This document shows, one piece after another, positions 1-7,586 of a stretch of 12,844 nt of DNA. The stretch lies in contig PFDS01000039.1 in NCBI GenBank assembly GCA_002772605.1, positions 928-13,771 on the forward strand, written 5' to 3'. The notes below the pieces were generated by a model, which was not told the origin of the DNA, did no database searches, and saw only the letters and a program-made list of their open reading frames with translations. A program made the position numbers and the translations under genes. Numbering within the stretch: position 1 is the first letter of the stretch; each line of letters opens with the position of its first letter. This stretch comes from Candidatus Peregrinibacteria bacterium CG10_big_fil_rev_8_21_14_0_10_49_16 (GTDB taxonomy: Bacteria; Patescibacteriota; Gracilibacteria; Peribacterales; Peribacteraceae).

Positions 1-252
1 GAGTATTTTGTAAACAAAGTCATAGATACTCATCTATCGAAGTTAGCAAACAGTAAGCCAGACCTCTGGTTCCTAATCTCCCACCTGCAATTTTTGCATC
101 CTTCACCCAACCCCAAGGACGGCCTTTTGTCTGTATATATAATTTGACTGTAAAGGAAAATAGATAGTAGTCGCGATAACCTTTCCCTCGCTGCCCACCA
201 TTGCTCGTTTTTCTCTTACGCATCACGTAGAAAAAAACTGTGCGAGATCTGA
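1..252. other. Intergenic stretch with no recognised gene
   Basis: This is the region downstream of the minus-strand ABC exporter. It looks more AT-rich than the rest of the window. I see no tRNA or rRNA and no convincing terminator. A run of seven A on the plus strand (231-237), which is a T-run on the exporter's transcript strand, lies 16 nt beyond the exporter stop, but no stable hairpin precedes it. A short minus-strand reading frame (226-20, 68 codons) has no recognisable domain and is not called as a gene. Confidence 0.5.
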
Positions 253-2037
253 TTATTCTCCCAAAAATCCATCGGACTGGTGATGCCAGAGCTCTGCGTA
301 GATGCCGTCTTTCTTGAGCAGTTGCGCATGTCTTCCATCTTCCGCGATTGTCCCTCCATCAAGCACGATGATGCGATTCATTTTTTGGAGCGTACTGAGG
401 CGGTGGGCAACGACAATGGTGGTGCGGTTGACGGCAAGCCTGTCGAACGCATCCTGAATGTACTTTTCGCTGACGGAATCGAGTGAACTTGTGGCTTCAT
501 CGAGAATGAGAATGGGAGCATCTTTCAGCATGGCCCGCGCAATGGCGATGCGCTGCCTCTCACCACCGCTCAGGCGTATTCCACGTTCACCAACGATCGT
601 GTCGTACCCGCAGAGCATCTGCTCAATAAATTCGTGAGCATGAGCCTGCTTCGCAGCATGGATAATATCTTCTTCCGTAGCATCGGCTATGCCGTAGGCA
701 ATGTTTTCCCGAATAGAACGATGGAAGAGGAGTGGTTCTTGGGGAACGTAGCTGATGTGACTTCGCAATGCATCCTGCGTGATGGAGCGAATGTCCTGTC
801 CGTCAATGGTGACAGCGCCTTCCTGCACATCCATGAAACGCAAGAGTAGAGCAACCAGCGTACTCTTCCCTGCTCCACTGTGGCCGACAATGCCCACTTT
901 CTGACCTCCAGGAATATGCAGAGAGAACTTCTGAAACACGGATTGATCCTCGTGGTGACCGAAGGATACGGACTTGAATGCAATGGTCCCTTGTGTCATT
1001 TCCGGCGTTGCAGGATGAGCCGGATCTGTTACTTCAGGCTGCAACTGAATGATATCCATCATCTCCATGCAATCCGCTGCAGCTCTGTAGACAGCTTTTA
1101 ACTGTTCACCGGCCTGAAGAAACTGCGCACCGATAATAAGAATGTACGTTTGTGCAAGAACAATCGTTCCAACGGTAATGCTCCCTACCTGCCAAAGACG
1201 TAGCGTGAGGTAGAGCATGCTAACCGATACGCATGCGATCATCAATGCTTGCGATGCGTTAATAATTGTTGATCCATACCAGCTGCGCTTGGTGGCATCT
1301 GCCACTTTCTGTGTTATCTTCTGAAAGTGCGCATACTCGCTCTGAAAGCGCGCGAACATTTTCACTGTGAGAAAGTTCGTAATGCCATCTGCAAGAAAAC
1401 CCGTCGCTGCAGAATCTGCCCGTACCTTGGCTACATCCAGACGCATTTTCCAGCGCACTGCTCCGAGAATGACGAGGAGATAGAGGATACCCCAGCCAAT
1501 AAATACGAGAGAAAGAGTGAGCGAGAAATATGCTACGACGATGACAGTCGCAACGAGTTGCACGGCTGTCCTGAAGAGACCTGTTGCAATGTGCATATCC
1601 AGCAAGTTGTATCCTTGGCTGAAGCGTTTGATTTTTGCAACAATGCTCCCGACTTGTGTTTTGACGAAGAATGCCAGAGGCAGTTCGTGAATCGTTTTAA
1701 AACAATCATTCTCAATATCTCGTATCGCTTTTGGTCCGAAGTTGGAAATACAGTAATCAGAAGCGGCGAAGCAGAGCACTCTCACCAGTGACCACACACC
1801 AACCATCAGAAGGAGTGTGTACAGCGCACTCATGAGTACAGGCGTCACACTTGGCGCAGTGGCGATCGTATCAATGAACTCCTTGAGGTAGAGAGGAACA
1901 ATAATGCCGCCGGCTACCACTCCCACTACGCTGCTGAAGAGAAAGAGTGAATAGTATCCTCTGTAGCGCCAGTTGTACGGTAGGAAGAACAGGACAATAT
2001 GCAATAAGCGCGTTTCTGATGGTTTTTCACGGCTCAT
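253..2037 (-). CDS. ABC exporter, fused permease and ATPase (MsbA/multidrug type)
   Basis: This is a 594-residue half-transporter expected to act as a homodimer in the cytoplasmic membrane, exporting a lipid, peptide or drug-like substrate. The first ~320 residues carry about six hydrophobic segments, for example near 30-55, 68-92, 158-195 and 258-305, as in type IV exporter permeases. The ATPase domain follows at about 350-585 and is complete: Walker A GHSGAGKST (385-393), Q-loop Gln433, signature LSGGE (489-493), Walker B ILILDE (509-514) and H-loop His545. It therefore looks active. The ATG overlaps the TGA stop of the upstream propeller gene (ATGA) and no Shine-Dalgarno sequence is visible, so translation is probably coupled. 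The substrate cannot be read from the sequence. A length near 590 is normal for the family. Confidence 0.95.
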   Translation of the reverse strand: MSREKPSETRLLHIVLFFLPYNWRYRGYYSLFLFSSVVGVVAGGIIVPLYLKEFIDTIATAPSVTPVLMSALYTLLLMVGVWSLVRVLCFAASDYCISNFGPKAIRDIENDCFKTIHELPLAFFVKTQVGSIVAKIKRFSQGYNLLDMHIATGLFRTAVQLVATVIVVAYFSLTLSLVFIGWGILYLLVILGAVRWKMRLDVAKVRADSAATGFLADGITNFLTVKMFARFQSEYAHFQKITQKVADATKRSWYGSTIINASQALMIACVSVSMLYLTLRLWQVGSITVGTIVLAQTYILIIGAQFLQAGEQLKAVYRAAADCMEMMDIIQLQPEVTDPAHPATPEMTQGTIAFKSVSFGHHEDQSVFQKFSLHIPGGQKVGIVGHSGAGKSTLVALLLRFMDVQEGAVTIDGQDIRSITQDALRSHISYVPQEPLLFHRSIRENIAYGIADATEEDIIHAAKQAHAHEFIEQMLCGYDTIVGERGIRLSGGERQRIAIARAMLKDAPILILDEATSSLDSVSEKYIQDAFDRLAVNRTTIVVAHRLSTLQKMNRIIVLDGGTIAEDGRHAQLLKKDGIYAELWHHQSDGFLGE

Positions 2038-3281
2038 TGCGCAGATCGTGTCATGCGATACACCCGTCCGGAAAAGTCGTCGGTGATGTAGAGAATTCCG
2101 CCCGGCTCAGCGAGAAGACCGACAGGACGACCATGTTTGATAGCACCATCCAGCCAGCCACTGATGAATGGCTGGACCGGTCCTTCCTGATTGCCATTCG
2201 CATCTAAAGGAATGCGAGAGATTCTGTAGCCAACTAATGTGCTGCGATTCCAGGAACCGTGCTCGGCAACGAGGAGATCGTACCAATATTCTTCCGGCCA
2301 TCCTTCTTCGGGAATGAAGGCCAATCCAAGTGGTGCAACATGCGCTTGCAGATCAACCTTCGATGGCTCGGTCTTAGAGCAATCGAACTCTTCCCATGCA
2401 TTGAATCGCGTATCGCGGATCTGTTTGCCGTAACAGTAGGGCCAGCCGTAATGCTTTCCTTCTTCGATAAGATTCACTTCATCCGGCGGCAGGTCATCCC
2501 CTACGTGATCGCGCCCCATTTCTGTCGCCCACATGCGCCCGTCCACGTAGGACCATGTGAAGAAGACGGCATTGCGTAAGCCCATTGCCACTGTATGCAG
2601 ATCGGACCCGTCACGGTTCATCGACATGATGGTGCCATGGCGATCGTCTTCTTCATTGCACACATCGCATGTGGATCCGATGGAAATGTACAGACGATCG
2701 TCGGGCCCGAAACCGAGCGTCCGTGTCCAGTGTCGGCCGACTCCTGGAAGTGTTGCGACTTCCTCCAATGGTGCATCGGAGTAGAGTCGTGCGCGTACGA
2801 TGCGATGCTCTTCGACAATGTAGAGATCGAGTCCATTCTGGTGATCAATTGCGAGTCCATGCGGTCTTCTGAGATCACGAAAAACATCATGATGTTTAAC
2901 AACTTGTCCCTCCTGCACAGTGAGAAGCGTCACCGCGTTGTCACTCGGCCGACTCAACCAAAAGTTGCCAAACGCATCCTGAACCATGACGCGTGCATTT
3001 GGGAGGCCTTTGGCAAAGACATCAATGGAAAAACCTTCCGGAACGGAAAGAAATGGTAATGATGGTGAAGTGGATGCGACAGGACGGGCTGACGACGATG
3101 ACGATGTACTGTGCGCTACTGAATAAGTGGATGAACTGCTGGAGATTGATGTTGCAGAAGAAACAGAAGATTCCCCTCCCCTGCTTACCTCTCGAAGCCT
3201 TGGCGTAGTAAGAAGGACTGCTCCGGCAATGAGAATGAGAAGGAGGATTGCGAGGAGGGCGGTCATGAACCGTGTATTCAT
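2034..3281 (-). CDS. Membrane-anchored GSDH-family beta-propeller (PQQ-type glucose/sorbosone dehydrogenase-like)
   Basis: The protein has 415 residues. Residues 6-25 form one hydrophobic segment, probably an uncleaved anchor or signal peptide. Residues 33-73 are a Ser-rich, low-complexity linker. From about 76 to the end is a six-bladed propeller of the glucose/sorbosone dehydrogenase family. Family-like blocks are PHGLAI (140-145, with His141), RTLGFGPDDRLYISIGS (187-203), HGTIMSMNRDGS (215-226), GLRN (234-237), DEVNLIEEGKHYGWPY (267-282), DLLVAEHGSWNRS (335-347) and GGILYITDDFSGRVYRM (394-410). The domain should lie outside the membrane. Family members oxidise sugars using PQQ, but many homologues have unknown substrates, so the activity is inferred. 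It is first in an operon with the ABC exporter. The start is supported by an extended -10 ending 7 nt upstream of the ATG. Confidence 0.88.
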   Translation of the reverse strand: MNTRFMTALLAILLLILIAGAVLLTTPRLREVSRGGESSVSSATSISSSSSTYSVAHSTSSSSSARPVASTSPSLPFLSVPEGFSIDVFAKGLPNARVMVQDAFGNFWLSRPSDNAVTLLTVQEGQVVKHHDVFRDLRRPHGLAIDHQNGLDLYIVEEHRIVRARLYSDAPLEEVATLPGVGRHWTRTLGFGPDDRLYISIGSTCDVCNEEDDRHGTIMSMNRDGSDLHTVAMGLRNAVFFTWSYVDGRMWATEMGRDHVGDDLPPDEVNLIEEGKHYGWPYCYGKQIRDTRFNAWEEFDCSKTEPSKVDLQAHVAPLGLAFIPEEGWPEEYWYDLLVAEHGSWNRSTLVGYRISRIPLDANGNQEGPVQPFISGWLDGAIKHGRPVGLLAEPGGILYITDDFSGRVYRMTRSAQ

Positions 3282-3297
3282 AGAGATGAGGATAGCA
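3282..3297 (-). promoter_or_regulatory. Extended -10 promoter for the propeller/exporter operon (leaderless)
   Basis: Read on the minus strand, TGC-TATCCT (3297-3289) ends 7 nt before the ATG of the propeller gene. That spacing puts the transcription start at or next to the A of ATG, so the mRNA would have no leader. No good -35 is visible. It shares a 60-bp divergent spacer with the YceI promoter. Confidence 0.55.
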
Positions 3298-3325
3298 GAG
3301 ACTCATGTTCTATTCTTCTGTTTTT

Positions 3326-3334
3326 TGTTACTAT
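3326..3334 (+). promoter_or_regulatory. Extended -10 promoter for the YceI gene (leaderless)
   Basis: TGT-TACTAT (3326-3334) ends 7 nt before the ATG at 3342, which predicts transcription starting at the start codon. A GTTC lies 22 nt upstream of the hexamer (3307-3310). The same tetramer at similar distance precedes the promoters at 4493 and 11529, so it may be part of a -35-like element, but this is weak. Confidence 0.65.
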
Positions 3335-3341
3335 TTCTTCC

Positions 3342-3917
3342 ATGACCACCTTTATTTTTGATCCTGTTCATTCGTATCTTACGTTTTCCGTCCGCCATAT
3401 TATGATCAGTAACGCCCGAGGGCACATTGCAAATGTGAAGGGATGGTTGGAGTTTGATCTGGCAAAATGGAATCTGGAGACACTGGAAGCACGAATGGAT
3501 CTTGTGGATCTCTGCACAGGCAATGGAAAACGCGATGAGCATCTCCGTAGCGCGGATTTCTTTGATGCCGGGAAATTTCCTGTCATAACATTTCAGAGCA
3601 AAAACATTGAGCGGCTCAGTGCTGTGGATCACAGTATCACGGGTGTATTGCGTATGCACGGCGTGGAGAAAGAAGTCGTATTCGACGTGCAGCCTCTTGG
3701 TGTATGGGAGATTCCACAGAAAGAATCTGATGTGACGGCACCGAGTATCGGTTTCACCGGGTCGCTGACAATCGATCGCCGGGATTTTGGAATCAACTGG
3801 AATAATCCCCTTCCTGATAGAGGATTAGGGGTAGGACACGACGTTTCCATTACACTCGACATAGAAGCACGGGAAAAACATGCAGATGAAGAGTGCCCTG
3901 TGTGTACCCCCTCCTAA
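3342..3917 (+). CDS. YceI-family protein (lipocalin-like fold), cytoplasmic version
   Basis: The 191-residue protein matches the YceI family along its whole length. It begins FDPVHSYLTFSVRH, followed by a G-x-F-like turn (GHIANVKGWLEFD, 27-39), DEHLRSADFFDAGKFP (65-80), TGVLRMHGVEKEV (100-112) and an IDRRDFGINWN block (144-154). Family members form a beta-barrel that binds isoprenoid or other lipid-like ligands. E. coli YceI is periplasmic, but this protein has no signal peptide and so should be cytoplasmic. The extra C-terminal tail ends in ECPVC (Cys185 and Cys188), a possible metal or redox pair. The start is fixed by the adjacent promoter and by the conserved FDPVHS opening. Its 3' end overlaps the convergent 2H-family gene by 4 bp, leaving no room for a terminator. 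Confidence 0.92.
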   Translation: MTTFIFDPVHSYLTFSVRHIMISNARGHIANVKGWLEFDLAKWNLETLEARMDLVDLCTGNGKRDEHLRSADFFDAGKFPVITFQSKNIERLSAVDHSITGVLRMHGVEKEVVFDVQPLGVWEIPQKESDVTAPSIGFTGSLTIDRRDFGINWNNPLPDRGLGVGHDVSITLDIEAREKHADEECPVCTPS

Positions 3918-4477
3918 TCCTCTCCCATTGGAAGAGCGAATGTATTGAGTGGCGTCTGGTGGATGCCGTCTACCAGTGCGTAGAAGCGAAAGCGGTCGAC
4001 GGGAATATCGAACTGGCAGTCACGTAGCCTTTCGAAGATTTCTGCTTTCTTCTCTGTAAAACGTTCCGCATCTTTGATGCGGGCAAGGGTGACGTGTGGA
4101 TGAAACGGCTTATACATCTGCTCCCAAGGACTTTCTTCTATGATATGATCCAGCTCTTGGCTCTTTTTGACATCAAAAAACAGAACATTCTCTTTATCGT
4201 GCGAAGAAAATGTATTGAATTGCTTCGTCTGCAACATGAAAGGTTGTATGTTCTCTACGAGCACTCTTGTCTGTTCTAGAATCGCGTCATACTCCCCTTG
4301 TGTGACCTGTGCCCAGTACTGGATAGTAAGGTGAGGAGTATCAGGCTGTTGCAGCGAAAGACAGTGCTGTTCCTCTTCCAACTTCATTCGCAGTTGCAAA
4401 AATTTTTTCTTCGCTTCTCCTTCGAGAGGGAGCGCGAGGAATGCTGAGTGAAGAGGAAAATCGAGCGACTCGTTCAT
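3914..4477 (-). CDS. 2H phosphoesterase family protein (2'-5' RNA ligase/ThpR-like)
   Basis: This is a 187-residue protein with both hallmark H-x-T motifs of the 2H phosphoesterase superfamily: HLT at 49-51 and HVT at 128-130, the latter within FHPHVTLARI. The spacing of about 80 residues and total length near 190 fit the LigT/ThpR group, which hydrolyses 2',3'-cyclic phosphates or related RNA ends and can ligate 2'-5' in vitro. The protein has no signal or membrane segment, so it should be cytoplasmic. It is transcribed away from the VanW gene, with only 27 bp between the two start codons, and ends inside the last codons of the YceI gene. A possible -10, TACCAT (4494-4489), is 11 nt from its ATG. 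The biological substrate is unknown. Confidence 0.9.
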   Translation of the reverse strand: MNESLDFPLHSAFLALPLEGEAKKKFLQLRMKLEEEQHCLSLQQPDTPHLTIQYWAQVTQGEYDAILEQTRVLVENIQPFMLQTKQFNTFSSHDKENVLFFDVKKSQELDHIIEESPWEQMYKPFHPHVTLARIKDAERFTEKKAEIFERLRDCQFDIPVDRFRFYALVDGIHQTPLNTFALPMGED

Positions 4478-4489
4478 GGAGATGTTCTA

Positions 4490-4498
4490 TGGTACTAT
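4490..4498 (+). promoter_or_regulatory. Extended -10 promoter for the VanW gene (leaderless)
   Basis: TGG-TACTAT (4490-4498) ends 6 nt before the ATG at 4505. It supports that start over the in-frame upstream ATG at 4448, which lies inside the divergent ligase gene and would bury the signal peptide. The hexamer overlaps by 2 bp the possible minus-strand -10 of the ligase. Confidence 0.62.
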
Positions 4499-4504
4499 CC
4501 GCGC

Positions 4505-6049
4505 ATGAAAAAATCACTTCTCCGTCATGCAATGCAGGCCGGACTAGCGCTTTTTCTGTGCAGCTGCACGATGACCGCAAGTGTCATTCCCGAGACTGAG
4601 CAGCATACGAGTTATGATGAGGCGCAAAACACGCTTCTTCCGCAGATTCAAGAACACCTCGTTCGTCCCGTTCGCATCCGCGCGGGCGATCATCTTTGGG
4701 AAACAACGCTGCTCGATCTCGGCATACACATCGGTTTTCTGGAAACGTTAGAGAAACTCTGGGACGGCAGCACCGCGGACATTGCGTTCGTATGGACAGT
4801 TGATGAAGAACGTTTGCAGATCGAAATGGACGAGTTTATGCGTCACTTGGGTGAACAATATCGCTTACATGAGGAAGAAATTCTTTTCCTTACGGAAACG
4901 TTTATTCCTCTCGTACGAGAACATCTGGAATCGATCGCAGGCACGTCGCGGCTCTCGACGATCAGCTTGCAAGATCCCATCGCGCTCCTCTCAGAAAGAC
5001 GAAAAGTGCGCAGTAGCGTTAAACGCATTCTTGCGCGTGAAATCACGCTTCTCTATCCCGGAAAGGACAACAATGAACACGCATTTCGCATGCATATTCA
5101 GGACGACTGGTTCACTCTGGAACAGGGAACGGTGCAGTTTGACGAAGATGCCATCGCCGCATTTCTGCAGAACCGTCTTGCGCCGTTGATCGACCGTGAA
5201 CCGCAACATGCCATTCTTCATACGACGGCAACGGGGGGCGTTCGTCGGGTGACACTGGAAGGAGAACAACGTCATGGCTGGCGCATGCATGCACGCGCCA
5301 CTGCCGCGGAACTATTCAAGCACATAGAAGATGCGCAAAGTGAACCCATTCCTATTGTGTACGAAACAATTCCTGCTTTTTTGCAGTATGAGCAGGATGG
5401 AAAGGTCCAACAGTTGCAACTTCTCGGTCAGGGCCGTTCCAATTTTGCCAGATCCCCTTCCGGACGCGATTTTAATATCAGAAAAGGTTTGCAGGACGTC
5501 GTTCACAATATTGTTGTTCCCCCGGGTGACACTTTCTCTTTTAACAGTTTTCTTGGCGCAGTAACTCTGGAAAATGGGTGGAAGAATGCACTGGCAATTT
5601 TTGGCGGCGAACGCGTGGAACCTGTGCCCGGAGGCGGGCTCTGCCAGGTTTCCACGACAGCGTATCGTGCGGCATTGCAGGCGGGGCTTCCTATTGTCGA
5701 AAAATCCAATCACAGTCTCTACGTACTTTACTACCAGAAGTATGGCGATGGTTTGGATGCCGCGATTTATCCGGAATCAAAAGATCTGCGTTTCCTGAAC
5801 GATACAGGCGCTCCGATCTTCCTGCAGGCACGGGCCGACGGTGATGACGCGTATGTGGATATCTACGGTATGCCGGATGGACGGAGCGTTCAGCTGATTG
5901 GTCCGATTTATCATGGACAGACGATTGGATATCTCTCCCCTACTCCCGATCAAATCCAGTGGATTCAACGTATCACGGACTCTGACGGATCCGTCAGAGA
6001 AACGGTGATCACCTCCACCTATAATTTGCCTCTTGCATCCGAAGGTTAG
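4505..6049 (+). CDS. VanW-domain lipoprotein
   Basis: The protein has 514 residues counted from the ATG at 4505. It opens with MKK and a hydrophobic stretch ending LCSC, a lipobox with the modified cysteine at residue 21, so it is probably a lipoprotein facing outward. Residues ~45-300 hold two weakly similar segments rich in charged helices that resemble the putative peptidoglycan-binding domains common in VanW proteins; that match is by eye. The VanW domain spans about 309-465, with GRSNFARSPSGRDFNI (310-325), PPGDTFSFN (339-347), GGGLCQVSTTAYRAAL (376-391) and the HSLYVLYY and GLDAAIY blocks (403-421). VanW is named from vancomycin-resistance clusters, but its biochemical role is unsettled; a cell-wall function is likely. 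No other van genes are nearby. Choosing 4505 rather than 4448 rests on the signal peptide and promoter. Confidence 0.92.
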   Translation: MKKSLLRHAMQAGLALFLCSCTMTASVIPETEQHTSYDEAQNTLLPQIQEHLVRPVRIRAGDHLWETTLLDLGIHIGFLETLEKLWDGSTADIAFVWTVDEERLQIEMDEFMRHLGEQYRLHEEEILFLTETFIPLVREHLESIAGTSRLSTISLQDPIALLSERRKVRSSVKRILAREITLLYPGKDNNEHAFRMHIQDDWFTLEQGTVQFDEDAIAAFLQNRLAPLIDREPQHAILHTTATGGVRRVTLEGEQRHGWRMHARATAAELFKHIEDAQSEPIPIVYETIPAFLQYEQDGKVQQLQLLGQGRSNFARSPSGRDFNIRKGLQDVVHNIVVPPGDTFSFNSFLGAVTLENGWKNALAIFGGERVEPVPGGGLCQVSTTAYRAALQAGLPIVEKSNHSLYVLYYQKYGDGLDAAIYPESKDLRFLNDTGAPIFLQARADGDDAYVDIYGMPDGRSVQLIGPIYHGQTIGYLSPTPDQIQWIQRITDSDGSVRETVITSTYNLPLASEG

Positions 6050-6085
6050 AAGTGTGACAAAGATACATTTTCCCGTCTACGCATG

Positions 6086-6094
6086 TGCTACAAT
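6086..6094 (+). promoter_or_regulatory. Extended -10 promoter for the SLH gene (leaderless)
   Basis: TGC-TACAAT (6086-6094) ends 7 nt before the ATG at 6102. It lies in the 52-bp gap after the VanW stop and gives the SLH gene its own promoter. It also supports the start at 6102 rather than the in-frame ATG at 6033 inside the VanW gene. Confidence 0.6.
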
Positions 6095-6101
6095 ATTTCC
6101 T

Positions 6102-7034
6102 ATGCGTCTCACTCCCCTTCTCACGTTTTTTGGCGGTGTTACTGTTGCACTGACGGTTCCTGCTCTTGCACAGAACGGTGTTCCGTTTTTTGGCGATGTG
6201 GAACGAGACAGTTACTATGATGAAGCGGTGAGTGATCTCTCACGCATTGGTATTGTGCGCGGCTATGATGACGGCCGCTTCGGTCCGCACGATCCCGTAA
6301 CGCGTGCCCAGGTAGCGGTGATGATCAAACGCTACGATCAGACAGTTGTGCAACAACTGCGAGATCAAATTGCCGAAATACAACGTGAACTGCATTTGGG
6401 AGAATGCGGCAATGGCACACGCGAAACCGGCGAACAGTGCGACGACGGGAACAAAGAAAATGGCGATGGTTGTGACAAACATTGTCGAGAGGAGTGGCTT
6501 CCAAAAGACAGGACGTGTGACGAAGGGCAATATCACCTAGGAGAGAATTTTCCCGCTCCCGATGGATGTAACAACTGTACGTGCACGACATATGGCGTTG
6601 TCTGCACCAAGAAAGCATGTGAGGAGGTACTCTGTGAAGGAAAGTACAAAGTAGGAGAAACATACAGAGCTGCTGACGGATGCAATACATGTAAATGTAT
6701 GGCAAACGGCGCATCTGCCTGTACGTTCATGGCTTGTCCGCAGGAACCAAAACCTTCAGCATGCGGTGACTTGAAGAGAAAATACGGAATTATTCTTTCT
6801 GAAAGTCGTGCATGCAAAACAGACGAGGATTGCACAGTGTTCTCAGCAAGTTGTCCGTTTCTGACATGTGGAGAGGGAATCAATAAGATTCATCACGAAA
6901 CGGTGGCCGAAGTCGCAAGATCATTGACTTCCTGCATGCAAGAAAGCGGGGAACCCGTTCCGTGCGCAGGTTGCATCCCTGCAAGAGCGGCGTGCAGAGA
7001 AGGAAGATGTGTGATCAGCAAAGATACACTGTAG
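6102..7034 (+). CDS. Secreted SLH protein with DUF4215-like and two pacifastin/VWC-like Cys repeats
   Basis: The protein has 310 residues. Residues 1-23 are a typical signal peptide, likely cut after ALA. Residues 29-77 form one S-layer homology domain (FGDV opening, YDEAVSDLSRIGIVRGYDDG, then VTRAQVAVMIKRY), normally an anchor to cell-wall polymer. A short coiled coil follows (~78-98). Residues 102-128 match the Cys-rich DUF4215-like motif (CGNGTRETGEQCDDGN). Two related modules come next, at 139-173 and 178-212, with pattern C-x16/15-C-x2-C-x-C-x6/7-C-x4-C, like pacifastin or von Willebrand C repeats. A final domain (221-303) has ten cysteines, opening CKTDEDC and closing CREGRC. The protein probably sits on the cell surface, stabilised by disulfides. 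One SLH domain instead of the usual three is unusual; it may oligomerise. The function is unknown. The 3' end overlaps the convergent ATPase frame by 114 bp. Confidence 0.88.
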   Translation: MRLTPLLTFFGGVTVALTVPALAQNGVPFFGDVERDSYYDEAVSDLSRIGIVRGYDDGRFGPHDPVTRAQVAVMIKRYDQTVVQQLRDQIAEIQRELHLGECGNGTRETGEQCDDGNKENGDGCDKHCREEWLPKDRTCDEGQYHLGENFPAPDGCNNCTCTTYGVVCTKKACEEVLCEGKYKVGETYRAADGCNTCKCMANGASACTFMACPQEPKPSACGDLKRKYGIILSESRACKTDEDCTVFSASCPFLTCGEGINKIHHETVAEVARSLTSCMQESGEPVPCAGCIPARAACREGRCVISKDTL

Positions 7035-7577
7035 ATGAGCAAGCACAAATCCTAACCGTTCCTCTACGGAAGCAACAGGAACGGAAATGGGCTGGTAGCC
7101 AAGCTCATGGTAAATACTGCGAATCTTCTGATCGAGAAAGAGCGCGCTCTGCTGGTCCTCCACGCGCACATGGTCGTGTTCAAATGGCAATGGATCGAAT
7201 ACGAATACTTGTCGAAAATGGTACTTTTGGGACTCTTCCATCACTTCCGGAATGGGAGTGGTGTTTTCCAGTGCGATGTAAGCATCAATATGCGGCAATG
7301 CGCCATCGAATATCACAAATTCTTCCGGATCAATGTTGCGAAATTGCTGCAGATAAATACTCAGGAGTGATTCCTGAAATTCTTCGCGGATGGCACTCCC
7401 CAGTTCTCCGCGTATGTGTTCCAGACTTCTTCCCTTTGCCAATTCGATATCGATAAGGCTCCTTGCAACTTCCGGAATTATGCGAAACCCGCGCGTATGG
7501 AGAGCGTGCACAATGGTTGTTTTTCCTGATGACGGTGCGCCATCAATGATGACCCACTCTGTTTCCCTGGGAGACAT
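6921..7577 (-). CDS. P-loop ATPase/kinase-like protein (AAA_28 type) with antisense-derived tail
   Basis: This is a 218-residue cytoplasmic protein with Walker A GAPSSGKTT (13-21), then PEVARSLID (35-43) and VIFDGALPHIDAYI (88-101, with Asp91 as the likely Walker B acidic residue). This order resembles the AAA_28/NadR-like P-loop family, whose members are predicted nucleotide or small-molecule kinases; the substrate is unknown. The recognisable domain ends near residue 181, exactly where the reading frame enters the antisense of the SLH gene. The last ~37 residues, with a Cys-rich, low-hydrophobicity composition, are thus the complement of the SLH coding sequence. The start is 9 nt after the aminopeptidase stop, with a GGGAGAG about 12 nt upstream acting as a poor Shine-Dalgarno, so it is probably co-transcribed with pepN. 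Confidence 0.8.
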   Translation of the reverse strand: MSPRETEWVIIDGAPSSGKTTIVHALHTRGFRIIPEVARSLIDIELAKGRSLEHIRGELGSAIREEFQESLLSIYLQQFRNIDPEEFVIFDGALPHIDAYIALENTTPIPEVMEESQKYHFRQVFVFDPLPFEHDHVRVEDQQSALFLDQKIRSIYHELGYQPISVPVASVEERLGFVLAHLQCIFADHTSSFSARRSCRDATCARNGFPAFLHAGSQ

Positions 7578-7586
7578 GGATCCAGA

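Noticed and set aside
20..226. 68-codon minus-strand reading frame downstream of the ABC exporter
   Set aside because: It has no recognisable domain, no extended -10 with the spacing seen elsewhere and no ribosome binding site. It could be a remnant or chance frame.
228..255. Rho-independent terminator after the ABC exporter
   Set aside because: A T7 run exists on the transcript strand, but no stable hairpin precedes it.
1327..1791. 154-codon plus-strand frame opposite the ABC exporter
   Set aside because: It is antisense to the permease domain, with no motif or promoter. It is a shadow of the real gene.
4448..4504. Upstream in-frame ATG for the VanW gene
   Set aside because: It lies inside the divergent ligase gene and upstream of the promoter, and would put 19 charged residues before a good lipoprotein signal peptide.
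4505..6049. Vancomycin-resistance determinant
   Set aside because: VanW domains are common in bacteria without resistance, and no vanHAXS-type genes are nearby.
6033..6101. Upstream in-frame ATG for the SLH gene
   Set aside because: It overlaps the VanW gene end and precedes the promoter. The ATG at 6102 begins a clean signal peptide.
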